Source of the DNA: Paracoccaceae bacterium
GTDB lineage: Bacteria; Pseudomonadota; Alphaproteobacteria; Rhodobacterales; Rhodobacteraceae
Reading direction: 5' to 3'
Length of the DNA stretch: 35,499 bases
Assembly (NCBI GenBank): GCA_003550665.1
Contig: PUKW01000036.1
Coordinates: 1 to 35,499, forward strand
Below the pieces are notes generated by a model. The model did no database searches. It worked only from the letters and a program-made list of their open reading frames with translations, and had not been told where the DNA came from. Made by a program: the position numbers and the translations under genes. The stretch's first letter is position 1. Each line of letters opens with the position of its first letter. This document shows, one piece after another, positions 31,873-35,499 of the stretch.

Positions 31873-33045
31873 ATGTCCGCGCCGCTTTCGCCCGTGATCG
31901 ACGCCACCTTCGCGCCGCCCGTGATGCAGGCGTTTCGCTGGCTCGACGGGGTCACGTTCGCGCCCGAGCGCCCGCTCATCAATCTCAGCCAGGCCGCCCC
32001 CGTCGATCCGCCCCCCGAGGGGTTGCGCATGGCGCTTTCCGAGGCGGTCCTGAACGACCCCGGCACGCATCTCTACGGCCCCGTTCTGGGCCTGCCCGAG
32101 CTGCGCGCGGAATTGGCCGCGCAGACGGCGCGGCTGTACGGCGGCACCGTGGCGGCGGCGAATGTCGCGATCACGGCGGGCTGCAACCAGGCCTTCTGTG
32201 CCGCGATCGCCACGCTTGCGCAGGCGGGCGACGAGGTGCTGCTCCCGGTGCCGTGGTATTTCAACCACAAGATGTGGTGCGATCTGAGCGGGGTCGCCGC
32301 CGTGCCGCTGCCCTCGGACGCCGCGCTCCTGCCCGATCCCGACGACGCGGCGCGGCGCATCACCGATCGCACCCGCGCCATCGTCCTGGTCACGCCCAAC
32401 AACCCCGGCGGCGTGGAATACCCGCCCGAACTCGTCGCAGCGTTCGCCGACCTCGCGCGGCGGCGCGGTCTCGCGCTCATCCTCGACGAGACCTATCGCG
32501 ATTTTCATTCCCGCGCCGGAGCGCCGCACCCGCTCTTCGATGACCCGGACTGGAGCGACACGCTGATCCAGCTCTACTCCTTCTCCAAGGCCTACCGGCT
32601 CACCGGCCACCGTGTCGGCGCGGTGGTGGCGAGCCCGGCCAGGCTCGCCGTGCTCGAGAAGTTTCTCGATACGGTCGGCATCTGCGCGCCGCAGATCGGC
32701 CAGCGCGGCGCGCTGTGGGGGCTGCGCCATCTCGGCCAGTGGCTTGCGGGCGAGCGCGACGAGATCCTCGCGCGGCGCGATGCCGTCACGGCCGGCCTCG
32801 CGCGGCTGCCGGGCTGGAAGCTGATGGGGGCGGGGGCGTATTTCGCTTATGTGGCGCATCCACACGCGATGCAATCGGACGTGCTCGCGCAAAGGCTGGT
32901 GCGCGAGGCCGGGGTGCTGATGCTCCCGGGAACGATGTTCATGCCCGAGGGCGGCGGCGGCGGCGCGATGCGCATCGCCTTCGCCAATGCCGACCGCGAC
33001 GGCATCGCCGCACTCATCGACCGGCTCGCCGCCTTCAGCCCCTAG
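31873..33045 (+). CDS. Class I/II pyridoxal-phosphate-dependent aminotransferase
   Basis: NNPGGVEYPPELVAAFADLARRRGLALILDETYRDF, YSFSKAYRLTGHRVGAVV (PLP Lys); ATG directly abuts the gpt TGA. Confidence 0.92.
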   Translation: MSAPLSPVIDATFAPPVMQAFRWLDGVTFAPERPLINLSQAAPVDPPPEGLRMALSEAVLNDPGTHLYGPVLGLPELRAELAAQTARLYGGTVAAANVAITAGCNQAFCAAIATLAQAGDEVLLPVPWYFNHKMWCDLSGVAAVPLPSDAALLPDPDDAARRITDRTRAIVLVTPNNPGGVEYPPELVAAFADLARRRGLALILDETYRDFHSRAGAPHPLFDDPDWSDTLIQLYSFSKAYRLTGHRVGAVVASPARLAVLEKFLDTVGICAPQIGQRGALWGLRHLGQWLAGERDEILARRDAVTAGLARLPGWKLMGAGAYFAYVAHPHAMQSDVLAQRLVREAGVLMLPGTMFMPEGGGGGAMRIAFANADRDGIAALIDRLAAFSP

Positions 33046-33139
33046 GCTCATGCGGCGCAAGGGCGCAAGCCGGTCCTGCGCCCCCGGCGATGCGACGCCG
33101 AAATGCAGAAGGGCGGCGCGCCGATGCGCCTTTCCTGAC

Positions 33140-33163
33140 GGCTTGCCCCGCCTCCGGCAAGCC
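33140..33163 (+). terminator. Hairpin downstream of the aminotransferase gene (weak terminator candidate, no T-tract)
   Basis: GGCTTGCC-CCGCCTCC-GGCAAGCC perfect 8-bp stem. Confidence 0.4.
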
Positions 33164-33207
33164 CTTACACACGGGGCCGGACGCGCAGGCACGGCTCGGA
33201 GGAACTC

Positions 33208-35052
33208 ATGGCGAAGGCACGCGGCAAGACGGCGAATTTCTTCGTCTGGATCATCCTCGGGCTGTTGATCATCGGGCTCGCGGGCTTTGGGGTGGACGGT
33301 TTCGGTGGCTCGGTGCGCAGCATCGGCTCGGTGGGCGATCGCGAGATCTCCGCGCAGGACTACGCCTCCGCCCTGCAGCAGCGCCAGCAGCAGATGGCGC
33401 AGGACGGCGACTCGATGAGCATCGCCGAAATGCGCGAGCAGGGCATCGACCAGGATATCCTGCGCGATCTCGTCACCCGCGCCGCACTCGAGAACGAGGC
33501 CGACAGGATGGGGCTGTCCGTGGGTGACGACTTCATCGCCCGCGAGATCACCTCGATCCAGGGCTTCCAGGGTGTCGATGGCGGCTTCGACCGCGAGGCC
33601 TACCGGCAGATCCTGCGCCAGCAGGGGCTCAGCGAGAGCGAGTTCGAGGAAGAGCTGCGCCGCGAGGTCGCGCGCGACATCCTGCAGACCGCCGTGCTCG
33701 GCGGCGCGCGCCAGCCCGACAGCTTCATGGACGCGATCATGACCTATGTCGGCGAGCGGCGCGACTTCTCGCTCGCGCGGCTCGATTCCGATGACCTCGA
33801 GGAGGATATTTCCTCCCCGACCGACTCCGAACTCGAGGCGTTCCACGAGGACAACATCGACGACTACACTCGCCCCGAGGCGCGGCGCATCACCTATGCC
33901 TGGGTCACGCCGCTGATGGTGCTGGAGGAGATCGAGGTCGACGAGGACGCGCTGCGCGAGATGTATGAGGAGCGCTCCGACGAATACAGCCAGCCCGAGC
34001 GCCGGCTCGTCGAACGGCTCGTGTTTCCCGATACCGAGACCGCGGAGGACGCGGCGGCGCGCATTGAGGCGGGCGAGGCAGATTTCGCCGAGATCGTGGA
34101 GGAGCGCGGGCTCGACCTCGCCGATACCGATATGGGCGACGTCACGCGCGCCGCGCTCGGCGATGCGGGCGATGCGGTGTTCGATCTCGAGGAGCCCGGC
34201 ATTGTCGGGCCTGTCGAGACCTCGCTCGGGCCGGCGCTGTTTCGCATGAACGCTGTGCTCGATGCGCAGGAGATCGACTTCGAGGATGTGCGCGATGAGC
34301 TGCGCGACGAATACGCCCGCGACCGCGCCGCGCGCTTCATCGACCAGCGCCGGGACGAATTCGACGACCTGCTCGCCGCCGGGGCGACGCTCGAGGAGAT
34401 CGCCGAGGAGACGGTGATGGAGCTCGGCGAGATCGACTACACCGGCGACAGCGACGCCGAGATCGCGGGTTACGAGAGCTTTCGCGAAGCCGCCGAAGCC
34501 GCCGAGGAGGACGATTTTCCCGAGCTGCGCACGCTCGATGGCGACGGGCTCTTCGCGCTGCGCCTCGACGAGATCGTGCCGGCCGAGCCCGAACCGCTCG
34601 AGGATGTGATGGTTCAGGTCATCGATGACTGGGAGCGCGCGCAGATCGTCGAGGAGCTGGCCGAGCGCGCCGAGGAACTCGCCGGCGAGATCGCCGACGG
34701 CACCGGCTTCGACGAGGCCGGGCTCATGCCCGAGCGATTCGAGGGCATGACCCGCGATGCCTTCATCGAGGGCGCGCCCGGCGACCTCATGGAAAGCGTC
34801 TTCGATCTCGAGCCGGGCGAGACGCGGGTGGTGCGCGATGCGGATGCGGTCTTCGTGCTGCGCGTCGACGAGGTGATGCCGCCCGCCGAGGACGATCCGG
34901 ACCTCGCCGAACTGCGCGAAATGCTCGCCGATCAGACCCGCCAGACCATGTCCGAGGACATCTTCATGCTCTACGCGCAGGCGCTGCAGGACGAGGCGGG
35001 GATCTCGCTCGATCAGTCGGCGATCGACGCCGTGCATTCCGGCCTGCGATGA
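33208..35052 (+). CDS. SurA N-terminal / PpiD-like periplasmic folding factor
   Basis: N-terminal TM anchor FFVWIILGLLIIGLAGFGVDGFGG, SVGDREISAQDYASALQQRQQQM, DILRDLVTRAALENEADRMGLSVGDDFI; degenerate parvulin region. Confidence 0.9.
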   Translation: MAKARGKTANFFVWIILGLLIIGLAGFGVDGFGGSVRSIGSVGDREISAQDYASALQQRQQQMAQDGDSMSIAEMREQGIDQDILRDLVTRAALENEADRMGLSVGDDFIAREITSIQGFQGVDGGFDREAYRQILRQQGLSESEFEEELRREVARDILQTAVLGGARQPDSFMDAIMTYVGERRDFSLARLDSDDLEEDISSPTDSELEAFHEDNIDDYTRPEARRITYAWVTPLMVLEEIEVDEDALREMYEERSDEYSQPERRLVERLVFPDTETAEDAAARIEAGEADFAEIVEERGLDLADTDMGDVTRAALGDAGDAVFDLEEPGIVGPVETSLGPALFRMNAVLDAQEIDFEDVRDELRDEYARDRAARFIDQRRDEFDDLLAAGATLEEIAEETVMELGEIDYTGDSDAEIAGYESFREAAEAAEEDDFPELRTLDGDGLFALRLDEIVPAEPEPLEDVMVQVIDDWERAQIVEELAERAEELAGEIADGTGFDEAGLMPERFEGMTRDAFIEGAPGDLMESVFDLEPGETRVVRDADAVFVLRVDEVMPPAEDDPDLAELREMLADQTRQTMSEDIFMLYAQALQDEAGISLDQSAIDAVHSGLR

Positions 35053-35499
35053 GCACGCAGCTGACGCCGGTTGCGGCGGCGTTCGCGGCAGGCTGGGCCG
35101 CCGGGCGTCACCAGCTCGTGCATCTCCGCCTCGCCGCCGATCTCGACACGCCGGTCTCGCTGATGCTGCGCCTCGCCGAGGCGCGCCCGGACAGTTTCAT
35201 GCTCGAATCGGTCACCGGCGGCGAGGTGCGCGGACGCTACTCGGTCGTCGGCATGAAGCCCGACCTGATCTGGCAATGCCACGGCACGCAGGCGCGCATC
35301 AACCGCGAGGCCCGCTTCGACCCCGACGCCTTCGCGCCCGAGCCGGACGACCCGCTGAGCTCGCTGCGCCGGCTGATTGCGGAGTCGCGCATCGAGATGC
35401 CCGAGGGGCTGCCGCCGATCGCGGCGGGGCTGTTCGGCTATCTCGGCTATGACATGGTGCGGCTGGTGGAGCGGCTGCCCGATGTGAACCCGGATCCGC
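35049..35499 (+). CDS. trpE: Anthranilate synthase component I, N-terminal part (truncated by window edge)
   Basis: Manual translation MSTQLTPVAAAFAAGWAAGRHQLVHLRLAADLDTPVSLMLRLAEARPDSFMLESVTGGEVRGRYSVVGMKPDLIWQCHG; ATGA overlap with the ppiD-like stop. Confidence 0.92.
   Translation, partial: MSTQLTPVAAAFAAGWAAGRHQLVHLRLAADLDTPVSLMLRLAEARPDSFMLESVTGGEVRGRYSVVGMKPDLIWQCHGTQARINREARFDPDAFAPEPDDPLSSLRRLIAESRIEMPEGLPPIAAGLFGYLGYDMVRLVERLPDVNPDP

Noticed and set aside
30550-35037. 1495-aa minus-strand ORF
   Set aside because: Antisense to fabI, gpt, the aminotransferase and the ppiD-like gene; low-complexity HDR/GA-rich translation. A codon-bias artefact.

Overview
GC-rich chromosomal segment, most likely from an alphaproteobacterium of the Rhodobacterales type. 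That placement rests on gene order (murA-DUF2948-hisD-UPF0262-LMW phosphatase; DUF3572 divergent from pleD; ppiD-trpE) and is inference. I see no rRNA, tRNA, CRISPR array, prophage or transposon. Contents from left to right: (1) a minus-strand operon of amidohydrolase, polyamine-type ABC transporter (ATPase, two permeases) and two tandem substrate-binding proteins, the second cut by the window edge and absent from the ORF track; (2) a cold-shock gene with a clear intrinsic terminator; (3) a DUF1007/NicO-family Ni/Co transport pair; (4) a methyltransferase; (5) an H-NOX-like protein and GGDEF diguanylate cyclase pair; (6) a HAD hydrolase and a MarR regulator; (7) DUF3572 and a PleD-like diguanylate cyclase; (8) the murA/hisD cluster followed by GNAT and nitrilase-family genes; (9) a GcvT/FAD dehydrogenase; (10) a hybrid histidine kinase with about eight PAS domains; (11) a Na/Pi cotransporter; (12) DUF192, tandem-CSD cold-shock protein and pdxH; (13) fabI, gpt and an aminotransferase; (14) a PpiD-like protein and the start of trpE. 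Most of this is ordinary core genome. The best candidate for something new is the H-NOX/diguanylate cyclase pair: the H-NOX has Arg where the proximal heme ligand His is expected and has lost the YxSxR motif, which suggests a heme-independent sensor controlling c-di-GMP. I also found a TCTTAAC element upstream of the H-NOX, pleD and PAS-kinase genes (by eye the only three TTAA sites in the window), and a shared TTGCGCATCA..ATGCG element upstream of the PAS kinase and the Na/Pi transporter. All searches were by eye.
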